Shown here in pieces: positions 1 to 8,735 of a DNA stretch of 64,000 nt. A model generated the notes under the pieces. That model was not told where the DNA came from. It saw only the letters and a program-made list of their open reading frames with translations, and did not search any database. The first letter of the stretch is position 1. Each line of letters opens with the position of its first letter. Origin of the DNA: Streptomyces lanatus (GTDB taxonomy: Bacteria > Actinomycetota > Actinomycetes > Streptomycetales > Streptomycetaceae); assembly GCF_014655715.1 (NCBI RefSeq), contig NZ_BNBM01000014.1, positions 203,101 to 267,100 on the forward strand, given 5' to 3'. The position numbers and the translations under genes are program-made.

Positions 1-196
1 CCCACCACAGCGCCTTTTCGTTGACACGCCGCCGACGAACAACACATCCAAACGGCACACACCCCGGACGCCCCACCGATCGGGCCGACATCCGGCACCG
101 GAACTCCACACCCCCGGCGTTCCCCCACACTGTGACGTGTGGCACGATGCTGGCCACCCACCCCCACCGGCACAGCCCTCACAGGAGACGCTCCTA

Positions 197-775
197 GTGC
201 AGCAATCCGCCGTCCCGGAACTGGCACACACCCACACCCGCCCCATCCACTGGCTCGCCACCGCCACAGCGGTCGCCGGTGTCGTGGCGTTCTCCTCGAT
301 CCTCCAGCCCAACCCGGCGACAGCGGCCCAGGCAGCCGGCCCCGAAACACAGCACACCCCCGCGGCCACCACGCCCCCCGACCCCGCACACGTCGACTTC
401 CCCCTCGAATGCGGCCCGGTCAAAGCGATCGTGGTGAAAAAGACCAGCGGAGACCTCGACGGCGACGGCAGCCCCGAAACCGTCGCCGTCGTGCACTGCG
501 ACTCCCCGATGGGCACCCCGCCCGACGGCGTCTACGTCCTCACCCACGCCAAGGACAACGCCACACCCCGCCTCGTCGCGACCCTCGTCGACCCCAAGGA
601 CAGCATCACCGTCAGTGACATCACCGTCAGCGACGGAACCATCGACGCCGAACTCCTCGGCTACTCGTCGAACGACGTACCGCGATGCTGCCCCGACGTG
701 AAGGAAAGCCCGAAGTGGCAGTGGAAGAACGGCACGTTCGTCCGCACGACACCCTCCGATGCCCGCAGCGTCTGA
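197..775 (+). CDS. Secreted or membrane-anchored DxDGDG-repeat protein, unknown function
   Basis: The protein is about 192 aa. An in-frame GTG at 137 exists, but the GTG at 197 has a good AGGAG ribosome site at 183-187 and is preferred. A hydrophobic stretch near residues 20-37 followed by an ATAAQAA-like site suggests a signal peptide or a single anchor. The mature part contains GDLDGDGSPETV, the Asp-rich loop seen in VCBS/FG-GAP-type calcium-binding repeats, and several cysteines that may form disulphides. No enzyme motif is visible. It converges on the ferredoxin gene. The export signal and acidic loop are seen; the function is unknown. Confidence 0.75.
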   Translation: MQQSAVPELAHTHTRPIHWLATATAVAGVVAFSSILQPNPATAAQAAGPETQHTPAATTPPDPAHVDFPLECGPVKAIVVKKTSGDLDGDGSPETVAVVHCDSPMGTPPDGVYVLTHAKDNATPRLVATLVDPKDSITVSDITVSDGTIDAELLGYSSNDVPRCCPDVKESPKWQWKNGTFVRTTPSDARSV

Positions 776-833
776 CCCCCGACACCGACCGCTGTGAGAA
801 ATCAGACAGTCGTAACACCCCGTGAACGCAAGG

Positions 834-1139
834 TCACTCGGCGTCCGGACCGAACACCTCGACCTTGTCCGAAACCCGACGCACATGGATGCACTCACCC
901 GGGCACTCCCGCGCCGAATCCACCACATCCGTGAGAAGCGGCAACGGCACCGGCGTTGTAGCCCCCCTGGCCTGCAAAAGCTCCTCCTCCGAGCCCTTCA
1001 CATAGGCCAGACCATCAATGTCCAGCTCGAACACCTCAGGCGCATACTGGGCACAGATCCCATCGCCGGTACAGAGATCCTGATCGATCCAGACCTCCAG
1101 CGCCCCACCCTCGACCCCGGCCGCCCGCTCCACACTCAT
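834..1139 (-). CDS. [3Fe-4S]-type ferredoxin
   Basis: This 101-aa acidic ferredoxin has the single-cluster pattern C23-x5-C29 followed by C79-P, as in the small actinobacterial ferredoxins that pass electrons to P450s and other oxygenases; C83 is an extra cysteine. Its redox partner cannot be read from the neighbours. The ATG at 1139 abuts an AGGGGAG sequence, so the GTG two codons downstream (1133) would have better spacing and may be the true start. It is transcribed away from arc. Ferredoxin identity is secure, but the cluster type ([3Fe-4S] or [4Fe-4S]) is inferred from spacing. Confidence 0.85.
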   Translation of the reverse strand: MSVERAAGVEGGALEVWIDQDLCTGDGICAQYAPEVFELDIDGLAYVKGSEEELLQARGATTPVPLPLLTDVVDSARECPGECIHVRRVSDKVEVFGPDAE

Positions 1140-1384
1140 CTCCCCTACCGCTTCCTACCCCGAGCCGAACGGGAATCCGGCCAGCTCTGACGGGTGTTGA
1201 ACGCCTCGACCCTACCTTCGCCTGGGTTCCAATCATGTGCGGTGGGTATTCCCCTGGCGTGAGGGAGAGCGCAAGGGTGAAGATCGGACACACCCCGACC
1301 GTCTTTGTGATCTAGGGGTTTCAATCGACACCCACCCAGGTAGGGTCTGGAAGCGTCCAGCTCCCCTTGGAGGAGGTGAGGACC

Positions 1385-3151
1385 GTGGCAGCCCACGACG
1401 ACGACATGAACCGCGGCATCCGCCCGGGACGAGGGTCCGAGGACCCGGCCGGGCAGATCGCCTACCTTGAGCAGGAGATCGCCGTCCTGCGACGCAAGCT
1501 CGCCGACTCTCCGCGACACACGAGGATTCTCGAAGAGCGGATCGTCGAACTGCAGACGAACCTGGCCGGCGTATCCGCACAGAACGAGCGACTCGCGAAC
1601 ACGCTCCGTGAGGCCCGCGACCAGATCGTGGCCCTCAAGGAAGAAGTCGACCGGCTCGCACAGCCACCGGCCGGCTTCGGTGTCTTCCTGCAAGCCAACG
1701 AGGACGGCACCGCCGACATCTTCACCGGAGGCCGCAAACTCCGCGTGAACGTCAGCCCGAGCGTCGAACTCGACGACCTCAGGCGCGGCCAGGAAGTGAT
1801 GCTCAACGAAGCCCTCAACGTGGTCGAGGCCATGGAATTCGAGAGCGTCGGCGACATCGTCACCCTCAAGGAGATCCTCGAGGACGGCGAGCGCGCCCTC
1901 GTCCTCGGCCACACCGACGAAGAACGAGTCGTACGGCTCGCCGAACCACTGCGCGGCGTGAACATCCGCCCCGGCGACGCCCTGCTCCTCGAACCCCGCT
2001 CCGGCTACGTCTACGAGATCGTTCCCAAGAGCGAGGTCGAAGAACTCGTCCTCGAAGAAGTACCCGACATCGGCTACGAGCAGATCGGCGGCCTCGGCGG
2101 CCAGATCGAAGCCATCCGCGACGCGGTCGAGCTCCCGTACCTCTACCCCGACCTGTTCAAGGAGCACGAACTGCGCCCGCCCAAGGGCGTCCTGCTCTAC
2201 GGTCCGCCCGGATGCGGCAAGACACTCATCGCCAAGGCCGTCGCCAACTCACTGGCGAAGAAGGTCGCCGAAGTCACCGGCGTGGCCGCGGGCAAGAGCT
2301 TCTTCCTCAACATCAAGGGCCCCGAACTCCTCAACAAGTACGTCGGCGAGACCGAGCGGCAGATCCGCCTCGTCTTCCAGCGTGCCCGTGAGAAGGCTTC
2401 GGAAGGCACACCCGTCATCGTCTTCTTCGACGAGATGGAATCCCTGTTCCGCACCCGCGGCTCCGGCGTCAGCTCAGACGTGGAAAACACCATCGTCCCC
2501 CAGCTGCTCGCTGAGATCGACGGCGTCGAAGGCCTCCAGAACGTGGTCGTGATCGGCGCCTCCAACCGCGAGGACATGATCGACCCCGCCATCCTGCGCC
2601 CCGGCCGCCTGGACGTGAAGATCAAGATCGAACGTCCCGACGCCGAGGCCGCCAAGGACATCTTCGGCAAGTACCTCACAGAACGCCTCCCCCTGCACTC
2701 CGAAGACCTCGGAGAACACGGCGGAAGCAAGGCGACCACGGTCCAGAGCATGATCCAGACCGCCGTCGAGCAGATGTACGCCGAATCCGAGGAAAACCGC
2801 TTCCTGGAAGTGACCTACGCCAACGGCGACAAGGAAGTCCTCTACTTCAAGGACTTCAACTCCGGCGCCATGATCGAAAACATCGTCGGCCGCGCCAAGA
2901 AAATGGCGATCAAGGACTTCCTCGAACACAACCAGAAGGGCCTCCGCGTCTCCCACCTCCTCCAGGCCTGTGTGGACGAGTTCAAGGAGAACGAGGACCT
3001 GCCCAACACCACCAACCCGGACGACTGGGCCCGGATCTCCGGCAAGAAGGGCGAGCGGATCGTCTACATCCGCACCCTCATCACCGGAAAGCAGGGCGCG
3101 GACACCGGACGCTCCATCGACACGGTGGCCAACACCGGTCAGTACCTGTAA
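1385..3151 (+). CDS. arc: Proteasome-associated AAA ATPase ARC/Mpa
   Basis: This is the 588-aa ring ATPase that captures pupylated proteins, unfolds them and feeds them into the 20S core. The N-terminal coiled coil (about 25-85), which binds Pup, is followed by an OB-fold region and the AAA module, with Walker A GPPGCGKT at 273-280 and Walker B ending D349-E350. The C-terminus ends QYL, the penultimate-tyrosine motif that docks into the proteasome alpha ring. A TTG at 1367 is in frame, but the GTG at 1385 sits behind GGAGGAGGT (1369-1377) and gives the family length. A strong terminator follows directly, so arc is separated from dop. Confidence 0.98.
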   Translation: MAAHDDDMNRGIRPGRGSEDPAGQIAYLEQEIAVLRRKLADSPRHTRILEERIVELQTNLAGVSAQNERLANTLREARDQIVALKEEVDRLAQPPAGFGVFLQANEDGTADIFTGGRKLRVNVSPSVELDDLRRGQEVMLNEALNVVEAMEFESVGDIVTLKEILEDGERALVLGHTDEERVVRLAEPLRGVNIRPGDALLLEPRSGYVYEIVPKSEVEELVLEEVPDIGYEQIGGLGGQIEAIRDAVELPYLYPDLFKEHELRPPKGVLLYGPPGCGKTLIAKAVANSLAKKVAEVTGVAAGKSFFLNIKGPELLNKYVGETERQIRLVFQRAREKASEGTPVIVFFDEMESLFRTRGSGVSSDVENTIVPQLLAEIDGVEGLQNVVVIGASNREDMIDPAILRPGRLDVKIKIERPDAEAAKDIFGKYLTERLPLHSEDLGEHGGSKATTVQSMIQTAVEQMYAESEENRFLEVTYANGDKEVLYFKDFNSGAMIENIVGRAKKMAIKDFLEHNQKGLRVSHLLQACVDEFKENEDLPNTTNPDDWARISGKKGERIVYIRTLITGKQGADTGRSIDTVANTGQYL

Positions 3152-3204
3152 AAAACAGGGCGGCTGCGGGTGCCCTCACCGGGTACCCGCAGCCCACTGT
3201 TTTT
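3151..3204 (+). terminator. Intrinsic terminator after arc
   Basis: A perfect 10-bp stem (GGCTGCGGGT at 3162-3171 with ACCCGCAGCC at 3185-3194) is extended by AAAAACAG (3151-3158) pairing with CTGTTTTT (3197-3204). The A-stem and U-tail symmetry makes it a bidirectional rho-independent terminator. It begins within the arc stop codon. Confidence 0.93.
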
Positions 3205-3396
3205 CCGGCCACGACCGGAACACGAGGCGTGCAAGGCAATGACGCAAATGATCTCCCCACCAGGGCAAAGGCGCTCTAGGCTCTTCCGTACCGCCAAGTC
3301 GCGCAGTGCGGGGACGGGCACCGCACACGCAACCGAGCGCCAGCGGTACTTGTGCGACGCCCACGACCGAGGGTGCCGCCGGGCAAGGAGGGCCGC

Positions 3397-4908
3397 ATGA
3401 CCGTACGGCGAGTAATGGGCATCGAGACGGAGTACGGGATCTCCGTCCCCGGCCACCCCAACGCCAATGCCATGCTCACCTCATCCCAGATCGTCAACGC
3501 CTACGCGGCGGCGATGCACCGGGCCCGCCGGGCCCGCTGGGACTTCGAGGAGGAGAACCCGCTGCGCGACGCGCGAGGCTTCGACCTCGCCCGCGAGGCC
3601 GCCGACGCCAGCCAGCTCACCGACGAGGACATCGGCCTCGCGAACGTCATCCTCACCAACGGCGCACGGCTCTACGTCGACCATGCCCACCCCGAATACA
3701 GCGCCCCCGAGGTAACCAACCCCCGCGACGCCGTCCTCTGGGACAAGGCCGGCGAACGCATCATGGCCGAAGCCGCCGAACGCGCCGCCCAGCTCCCCGG
3801 CGCCCAGCCCATCCACCTCTACAAGAACAACACCGACAACAAGGGCGCCTCCTACGGCACACACGAGAACTACCTGATGAAGCGGGAAACCCCCTTCTCG
3901 GACATCGTGCGCCACCTCACGCCCTTCTTCGTCTCCCGCCAGGTCGTCACCGGCGCCGGCCGCGTCGGCATCGGCCAGGACGGCCACGAACACGGCTTCC
4001 AGCTCAGCCAGCGAGCCGACTACTTCGAGGTCGAGGTAGGACTCGAGACAACGCTCAAGCGGCCCATCATCAACACCCGCGACGAGCCGCACGCGGACGC
4101 CGAGAAATACCGCCGCCTCCACGTGATCATCGGCGACGCGAACCTCTCCGAGATCTCGACCTACCTCAAACTGGGCACCACGGCCCTGGTCCTCTCCATG
4201 ATCGAGGACGGCTTCATCGCCGTCGACCTCGCCGTCGACCAGCCCGTACGCACCCTCCACCAGGTCTCCCACGACCCGACCCTCAAGCGCCTGATCACAC
4301 TCCGCAGCGGCCGCACACTGACCGCGGTACAGCTCCAGATGGAGTACTACGAGCTGTCCCGCAAATACGTCGAGGAACGCTTCGGCGCGGACGCCGACGA
4401 CCAGACCAAGGACGTCCTGAGCAGGTGGGAGGACACCCTCAACCGCCTCGAAAGCGACCCCATGAGCCTCGCAGGCGAACTCGACTGGGTCGCCAAACGA
4501 GAACTCATGGAGGGCTACCGCCGCCGCGACGGCCTCGACTGGGACGCCGCCAAGCTCCACCTCCTCGACCTCCAGTACGCCGACGTACGCCCCGAGAAGG
4601 GCCTCTACAACCGCCTCGTCGCCCGCGGCCGCATCAAGCGCCTCCTGGACGAGGAAACCGTGCAGCGGGCGCAGGTGAAGCCGCCGGAGGACACCCGGGC
4701 CTACTTCCGCGGCCGCTGCCTGGAGCAATACGCCGACGACGTAGCCGCGGCCTCCTGGGACTCGGTCATCTTCGACCTGCCCGGCCGCGACTCCCTCCAA
4801 CGCGTTCCAACCCTCGAACCGCTTCGCGGAACGCGAAATCACGTCAAGGAGCTCCTGGACCGCTGCCGCACCGCGGAAGACCTGGTCAGGGTCCTCTCGG
4901 GCGGCTGA
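3397..4908 (+). CDS. dop: Pup deamidase/depupylase Dop
   Basis: This 503-aa member of the carboxylate-amine ligase-like fold, homologous to PafA, removes Pup from substrates and in some species deamidates Pup-Gln. The start GIETEYGIS carries the metal/ATP-binding acidic residues of the PafA/Dop fold, and later blocks such as FKNNTD-like YKNNTDNKG and TRDEPHADAEKYRRLHV are shared with the pafA product in this window. The ATG at 3397 follows AAGGAGG (3385-3391); the track start 45 nt upstream lacks a ribosome site. The Pup here already ends GGE, so depupylation rather than deamidation should be the main job. Confidence 0.97.
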   Translation: MTVRRVMGIETEYGISVPGHPNANAMLTSSQIVNAYAAAMHRARRARWDFEEENPLRDARGFDLAREAADASQLTDEDIGLANVILTNGARLYVDHAHPEYSAPEVTNPRDAVLWDKAGERIMAEAAERAAQLPGAQPIHLYKNNTDNKGASYGTHENYLMKRETPFSDIVRHLTPFFVSRQVVTGAGRVGIGQDGHEHGFQLSQRADYFEVEVGLETTLKRPIINTRDEPHADAEKYRRLHVIIGDANLSEISTYLKLGTTALVLSMIEDGFIAVDLAVDQPVRTLHQVSHDPTLKRLITLRSGRTLTAVQLQMEYYELSRKYVEERFGADADDQTKDVLSRWEDTLNRLESDPMSLAGELDWVAKRELMEGYRRRDGLDWDAAKLHLLDLQYADVRPEKGLYNRLVARGRIKRLLDEETVQRAQVKPPEDTRAYFRGRCLEQYADDVAAASWDSVIFDLPGRDSLQRVPTLEPLRGTRNHVKELLDRCRTAEDLVRVLSGG

Positions 4909-5007
4909 CTGGGTACCCGGAAGGCACCGGCCGAACAGGGTGGAAAACCCGGCGTCCGGGAATCATCGAGGTGGCCCCCGTACGTTGGAGAAACTGCGGG
5001 GCCGATG

Positions 5008-5031
5008 TCAGACCCGGCTTGTAGGGTCTGA
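5008..5031. promoter_or_regulatory. Inverted repeat upstream of pup
   Basis: TCAGACCC (5008-5015) and GGGTCTGA (5024-5031) form a perfect 8-bp inverted repeat with an 8-nt loop, 66 nt before the pup start. It may be an operator or a leader hairpin. There is no T-tract, so it is a poor terminator for dop. Confidence 0.5.
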
Positions 5032-5097
5032 TCATCACCGATCGGCAGGAAAGCCGACCTGTCGACCATGTCGGGCGAACTGAGCGGGGTGAGGGAT

Positions 5098-5316
5098 ATG
5101 GCAACCAAGGACACCGGCGGCGGACAGCAGAAGGCCACGCGCTCTACTGAGGAGGTCGAGGAGCAGGCGGCGGAGACGCAGGCTTCTGAGGACCTCAAGG
5201 AGCGACAGGAGAAGCTGAGCGACGACGTGGACTCCGTCCTGGACGAAATCGATGATGTGCTCGAAGAGAACGCCGAGGATTTCGTGAGGTCATTTGTCCA
5301 AAAGGGTGGGGAATAA
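5098..5316 (+). CDS. pup: Prokaryotic ubiquitin-like protein Pup
   Basis: This 72-aa, mostly disordered, highly acidic tag is ligated through its C-terminal glutamate to substrate lysines by PafA. The C-terminus reads VQKGGE, so glutamate is genomically encoded and no Gln deamidation is needed, unlike the GGQ form of mycobacteria. The central helix-forming segment (about 25-55, DLKERQEKLSDDVDSVLDEI) is the ARC coiled-coil binding region. The ATG at 5098 follows a GGTGAGGGA site; a longer in-frame start at 5068 has none. It is six nt upstream of the endonuclease VII-like gene and presumably cotranscribed with prcBA. Confidence 0.98.
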   Translation: MATKDTGGGQQKATRSTEEVEEQAAETQASEDLKERQEKLSDDVDSVLDEIDDVLEENAEDFVRSFVQKGGE

Positions 5317-5322
5317 TAGCAA

Positions 5323-5913
5323 ATGTCCGAATCGAGTGTCGGGAAGCGATGCTCGGCATGCAAGCGGACACTCCCCACCAGCGCATTCGCGGCCAACAGG
5401 TCCAAGCTCGACAGGCTCCAGGACCGTTGCCGCGAATGCGGGGCAGGGGCCTACCGGCGTCGCCGGGAAGCTCAGGGCAAGAAGGTTCGTCGTGTGGACG
5501 TACCCGAGGGGCACAAGCACTGCCTGGGGTGCGATGAGGTCAAGCCGTGGAGTCAGTGGCATCGCAACGCGTCGGCCTCTGACGGGCTGTCGACTCGCTG
5601 CAAGGCGTGTCGAGCCAATGCGGGGCGTGAGCGTCATCTGAAGCGCCAATACGGCCTCACCGAAGCCGAGCGGGACGAGATGGTCGCCTCTCAGATGGGG
5701 CTGTGCGTGATCTGTCTGAAGGCTCCGGCCGTGCATGTGGATCACTGCCATAAGACGGGTAGGGTCCGTGGCGTACTGTGCTTCAACTGCAATTCGGCCA
5801 TCGGCAAGTTGGGCGACGATCCCGACGCCGTCCGCCGGGCCGCCGCTTACTTGGAAGGAATCGCGTGGAAGCCAACACTCGTAGCACCGGGCGTCTACCA
5901 GCTGCCTTCCTGA
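5323..5913 (+). CDS. Recombination endonuclease VII-family HNH/zinc protein
   Basis: This 196-aa protein has two N-terminal treble-CxxC zinc modules (C10/C13/C36/C39 and C67/C70/C93/C96) followed by an endonuclease VII-type domain: C128-x2-C131, HVDHCH at 138-143 and LCFNCN with C153/C156. Phage T4 endonuclease VII resolves branched DNA with this fold. The cellular role here is not established. It lies six nt after pup, and its last 49 nt overlap prcB, whose ribosome site is inside this gene, so translation is probably coupled. A nuclease in the proteasome operon fits a link to DNA damage, but that is inference. Confidence 0.9.
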   Translation: MSESSVGKRCSACKRTLPTSAFAANRSKLDRLQDRCRECGAGAYRRRREAQGKKVRRVDVPEGHKHCLGCDEVKPWSQWHRNASASDGLSTRCKACRANAGRERHLKRQYGLTEAERDEMVASQMGLCVICLKAPAVHVDHCHKTGRVRGVLCFNCNSAIGKLGDDPDAVRRAAAYLEGIAWKPTLVAPGVYQLPS

Positions 5914-6710
5914 CGCCTGGGTCGTCCTCGTTCATGGACTTTCTCTCCGACCATCAGCCGGAGCTGCTGCCCGGTAAGCGTCAACTGCCGCCCACGCAGG
6001 GCGTGATCGAGGCGCCGCATGGGACGACCATCGTGGCGGTGACGTTCCCCGGGGGTGTCGTCCTCGCTGGTGACCGGCGGGCCACCATGGGGAATGTGAT
6101 CGCGCAGCGCGATATCGAGAAGGTGTTCCCGGCTGATGAGTACTCGGCGGTCGGTATCGCCGGCACCGCCGGTCTCGCCGTGGAGATGGTGAAGCTGTTC
6201 CAGTTGGAGCTGGAGCACTTCGAGAAGGTCGAGGGTGCGCAGCTGTCGCTGGAGGGTAAGGCGAATCGGCTGTCGACGATGATCCGGTCGAATCTGGGCA
6301 TGGCGATGCAGGGGCTGGCTGTGGTGCCGTTGTTCGCCGGGTATGACGTGGACCGGGACAAGGGGCGGATCTTCTCCTACGACGTGACCGGTGGTCGTTC
6401 TGAGGAGCAGGGGTTCGCTGCGACCGGTTCGGGGTCGATCTTCGCGCGTGGGGCGATGAAGAAGCTCTTCCGTGGTGATCTCACCGAGGCCGAGGCGACG
6501 ACTCTGGTGGTGCAGGCCCTCTACGACGCGGCTGACGACGATTCGGCGACCGGTGGTCCCGATGTCGCCCGCCGGATCTATCCGATCGTCACGGTGATCA
6601 CCGAGGACGGTTTCCGTCGGTTGGGCGATGACGAGTCTTCCGAGATCGCTCGTTCGATTCTGGAGCGGCGTCTGGAGCAGCCTGACGGTCCGCGGGCCGC
6701 GCTGCTGTAG
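5865..6710 (+). CDS. prcB: Proteasome beta subunit PrcB
   Basis: This 281-aa catalytic subunit of the 20S core carries a 53-residue propeptide. Autocleavage within APHG-TTIVAV exposes T54 as the N-terminal nucleophile, and the GDRRATMGN block supplies the conserved lysine-region neighbourhood. The GTG at 5865 sits behind GGAAGGAA (5853-5860) and gives the usual MEANTRSTGR start; upstream in-frame starts have no ribosome site. It overlaps the endonuclease gene by 49 nt. PrcB forms the two inner heptameric rings. Confidence 0.98.
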   Translation: MEANTRSTGRLPAAFLTPGSSSFMDFLSDHQPELLPGKRQLPPTQGVIEAPHGTTIVAVTFPGGVVLAGDRRATMGNVIAQRDIEKVFPADEYSAVGIAGTAGLAVEMVKLFQLELEHFEKVEGAQLSLEGKANRLSTMIRSNLGMAMQGLAVVPLFAGYDVDRDKGRIFSYDVTGGRSEEQGFAATGSGSIFARGAMKKLFRGDLTEAEATTLVVQALYDAADDDSATGGPDVARRIYPIVTVITEDGFRRLGDDESSEIARSILERRLEQPDGPRAALL

Positions 6711-6771
6711 GTGGCGGGTTCGGTCTTTTCTAGGTGATCCTGTGATTTCGACAGAAAGGGACGGATAACCG

Positions 6772-7542
6772 GTGTCGACGCCGTTCTATGTCTCCCCGCA
6801 GCAGGCGATGGCCGATCGGGCGGAGTATGCCCGTAAGGGGATTGCCCGTGGTCGCAGCCTGGTGGTGCTGCAGTATGCCGACGGCATCGTGTTCGTCGGC
6901 GAGAACCCGTCCCGTGCGCTGCACAAGTTCAGTGAGATCTATGACCGGATCGGCTTCGCGGCGGCCGGTAAGTACAACGAGTACGAGAATCTCCGGATCG
7001 GTGGTGTGCGGTACGCGGATCTGCGGGGTTACACCTACGACCGGGATGATGTGACCGCGCGGGGTCTGGCGAACGTCTACGCGCAGACGTTGGGCACGAT
7101 CTTCTCTTCGGCGGCTGAGAAGCCGTATGAGGTGGAGTTGGTGGTCGCTGAGGTGGGTGAGACGCCTGAGGGTGATCAGATCTATCGGTTGCCGCATGAC
7201 GGGTCGATCGTGGATGAGCACGGTTCGGTCGCTGTGGGTGGCAATGCGGAACTGATCAGTAATTATCTGGATCAGCGTCATCAGGACGGTATGAGTCTTG
7301 CCGAGGCGTTGAAGTTGGCTGTGCAGGCGCTGTCGCGTGAGTCGAACGGTACGCAGCGGGAGATTCCGGCTGAGCGGCTGGAGGTCGCGGTGCTGGATCG
7401 TACGCGTCCGCAGTCGCGGAAGTTCAAGCGTGTCGTGGGTCGTCAGCTCGATCGGTTGTTGGAGGCCGGTGGTGCGGCGACGGAGGCGGAGAGCGCTGAT
7501 GACGGGGAGGGCTCGGAGGAGTCCGGCGCTTCTGAGGAGTAG
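6772..7542 (+). CDS. prcA: Proteasome alpha subunit PrcA
   Basis: This 256-aa structural subunit forms the outer heptameric rings of the 20S core, gates substrate entry and receives the ARC C-terminus. The N-terminal FYVSPQQAMADRAEYARKGI segment is the gating and ring-assembly helix. The protein ends in a long acidic, disordered tail (EAESADDGEGSEESGASEE region). The GTG start follows GAAAGGGACGG. It lies 61 nt after prcB and is the last gene before the convergent lacI. Confidence 0.98.
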   Translation: MSTPFYVSPQQAMADRAEYARKGIARGRSLVVLQYADGIVFVGENPSRALHKFSEIYDRIGFAAAGKYNEYENLRIGGVRYADLRGYTYDRDDVTARGLANVYAQTLGTIFSSAAEKPYEVELVVAEVGETPEGDQIYRLPHDGSIVDEHGSVAVGGNAELISNYLDQRHQDGMSLAEALKLAVQALSRESNGTQREIPAERLEVAVLDRTRPQSRKFKRVVGRQLDRLLEAGGAATEAESADDGEGSEESGASEE

Positions 7543-7573
7543 TCCCCGGGTTTTTCGATCTTGTTCGCCCGTT

Positions 7574-7613
7574 CTGTGCCCTGGCCGAGTGTTCGGTCGG
7601 GGCACAGGGCGTT
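7574..7613. terminator. Probable bidirectional terminator between prcA and lacI
   Basis: CTGTGCCC (7574-7581) pairs with GGGCACAG (7600-7607), with an inner CCGA/TCGG stem, followed by GGCGTTT. It lies between two convergent genes. Confidence 0.7.
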
Positions 7614-7622
7614 TCGGGGGGC

Positions 7623-8639
7623 TCAGGGCGTGCTGGGTGGGGCTGTGGAGCCTCGTACGACCAGTTGGACGGGAATGTCGCCGGCGGTGGGTTCGCGGCC
7701 TTCCAGGACGGCCAGGAGGGCTTGCATGCCGCGTTCGCCGAACTGTTCGGCGTCGAGTCGTACGGTGGTGAGTTCGGGGTCGATGGCGGTGGCGAGGGCG
7801 AGGTCGTCGAGGCCGGTGACGGAGATGTCGTCGGGGATGCGCAGGCCGAGGCGGCGTACGGCTTTGTAGGCGCCGGCGGCGAGTTTGTCGTCGTCGCAGA
7901 TGATCGCGGTGGGGCGGGGGCCTTTGGCGGCGAGGGCGGTGGCCGCGGCGTCGCGGGCGTCTTCGATGGTGATGGGTGCGCGGACGGTGAGCAGTGAGGT
8001 GCCGGGTACTTGGCCGATGCGGGTGGCGAGCTCGCGTGCGCGTACTTCGAAGGTCCATGAGGCGATGTCGGCGGCGAGGTGGAGGAAGCGGCGGTGGCCT
8101 AGGCCGAGCAGGTGTTCGGTGACCTGGCGGACGCCGTCGGTGATGTCGAGGTTGACGGTGGCGGCGCCGAGGCTGCCTTCGGGGTCGCTGTCGAGCATGA
8201 CGAGGGGGAGTTGGTCGCCGTGGATGGCGGTGAGGGCGTCGGCGGCCATGGAGGAGGCGATGACGCCGTCGAGGGCGGCCTGGGCGGAGGCGAAGGGGTC
8301 GCGGGCGGGGCCGATGCCTTCGGGGGAGGGGTAGAGGACGACGCCGAAGCCGTGCTGGGCGGCGATGCGGGCGGCGCCGGTGTAGACGCCGGCGAAGAAT
8401 TCGGTGGTGAGGGCGGGGACCACGAGGAGTACGGTGCGGGTGTGGCCGAGGCGCAGGTTTCGGGCGGCGAGGTTGGGTCGGTAGCCGAGTTCGCGGGCTG
8501 CCTGGCGTACGCGTTCGGCTGTGGTTTCGGCGACGCGGCCGCGCCATTTGTCTCCGAGGACGAGGGAGACCGCGGCCTGGGAGACGCCTGCGGCCTGGGC
8601 GACGTCCCGGCTGGTGGGGCGGGTGCTGCCGTGTGCCAC
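7623..8639 (-). CDS. LacI-family transcriptional regulator
   Basis: This is a protein of about 338 aa with a LacI helix-turn-helix (TSRDVAQAAGVSQAAVSLVL, about 9-30), a hinge helix (NLAARNLRLG) and a periplasmic-binding-protein-like effector domain. The GTG at 8639 gives the standard start; an ATG at 8681 is in frame but has no obvious ribosome site. It is divergent from the MFS transporter gene, which it probably represses. The effector is unknown. It sits between prcA and pafA, so it splits the proteasome locus, but nothing ties it to pupylation. Confidence 0.92.
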   Translation of the reverse strand: MAHGSTRPTSRDVAQAAGVSQAAVSLVLGDKWRGRVAETTAERVRQAARELGYRPNLAARNLRLGHTRTVLLVVPALTTEFFAGVYTGAARIAAQHGFGVVLYPSPEGIGPARDPFASAQAALDGVIASSMAADALTAIHGDQLPLVMLDSDPEGSLGAATVNLDITDGVRQVTEHLLGLGHRRFLHLAADIASWTFEVRARELATRIGQVPGTSLLTVRAPITIEDARDAAATALAAKGPRPTAIICDDDKLAAGAYKAVRRLGLRIPDDISVTGLDDLALATAIDPELTTVRLDAEQFGERGMQALLAVLEGREPTAGDIPVQLVVRGSTAPPSTP

Positions 8640-8683
8640 CGTTGGCCTGCTCTTTCGTCTGGACGTGTGAACAGCGCACATGG

Positions 8684-8710
8684 TACGTATGACGAAGGAA
8701 GTTATACGTA
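8684..8710. promoter_or_regulatory. Putative LacI operator in the lacI/MFS divergent region
   Basis: TACGTAT (8684-8690) and ATACGTA (8704-8710) are an inverted repeat with a 13-bp spacer, and each arm contains the palindrome TACGTA. The pair lies between divergent genes and ends 25 nt before the MFS start, a typical place for LacI-family autoregulation. The assignment is inferred from position and symmetry. Confidence 0.55.
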
Positions 8711-8735
8711 AAACTTGTGGAGGGCGGCGCGGCCG

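Noticed and set aside
3306..5024. 572-codon plus frame overlapping dop
   Set aside because: Arg/Pro-rich shadow of dop in another frame, with no ribosome site.
6730..8639. Long minus-strand frame opposite prcA and in another frame of the lacI region
   Set aside because: The composition is almost all Arg/His/Pro and it overlaps well-supported genes.
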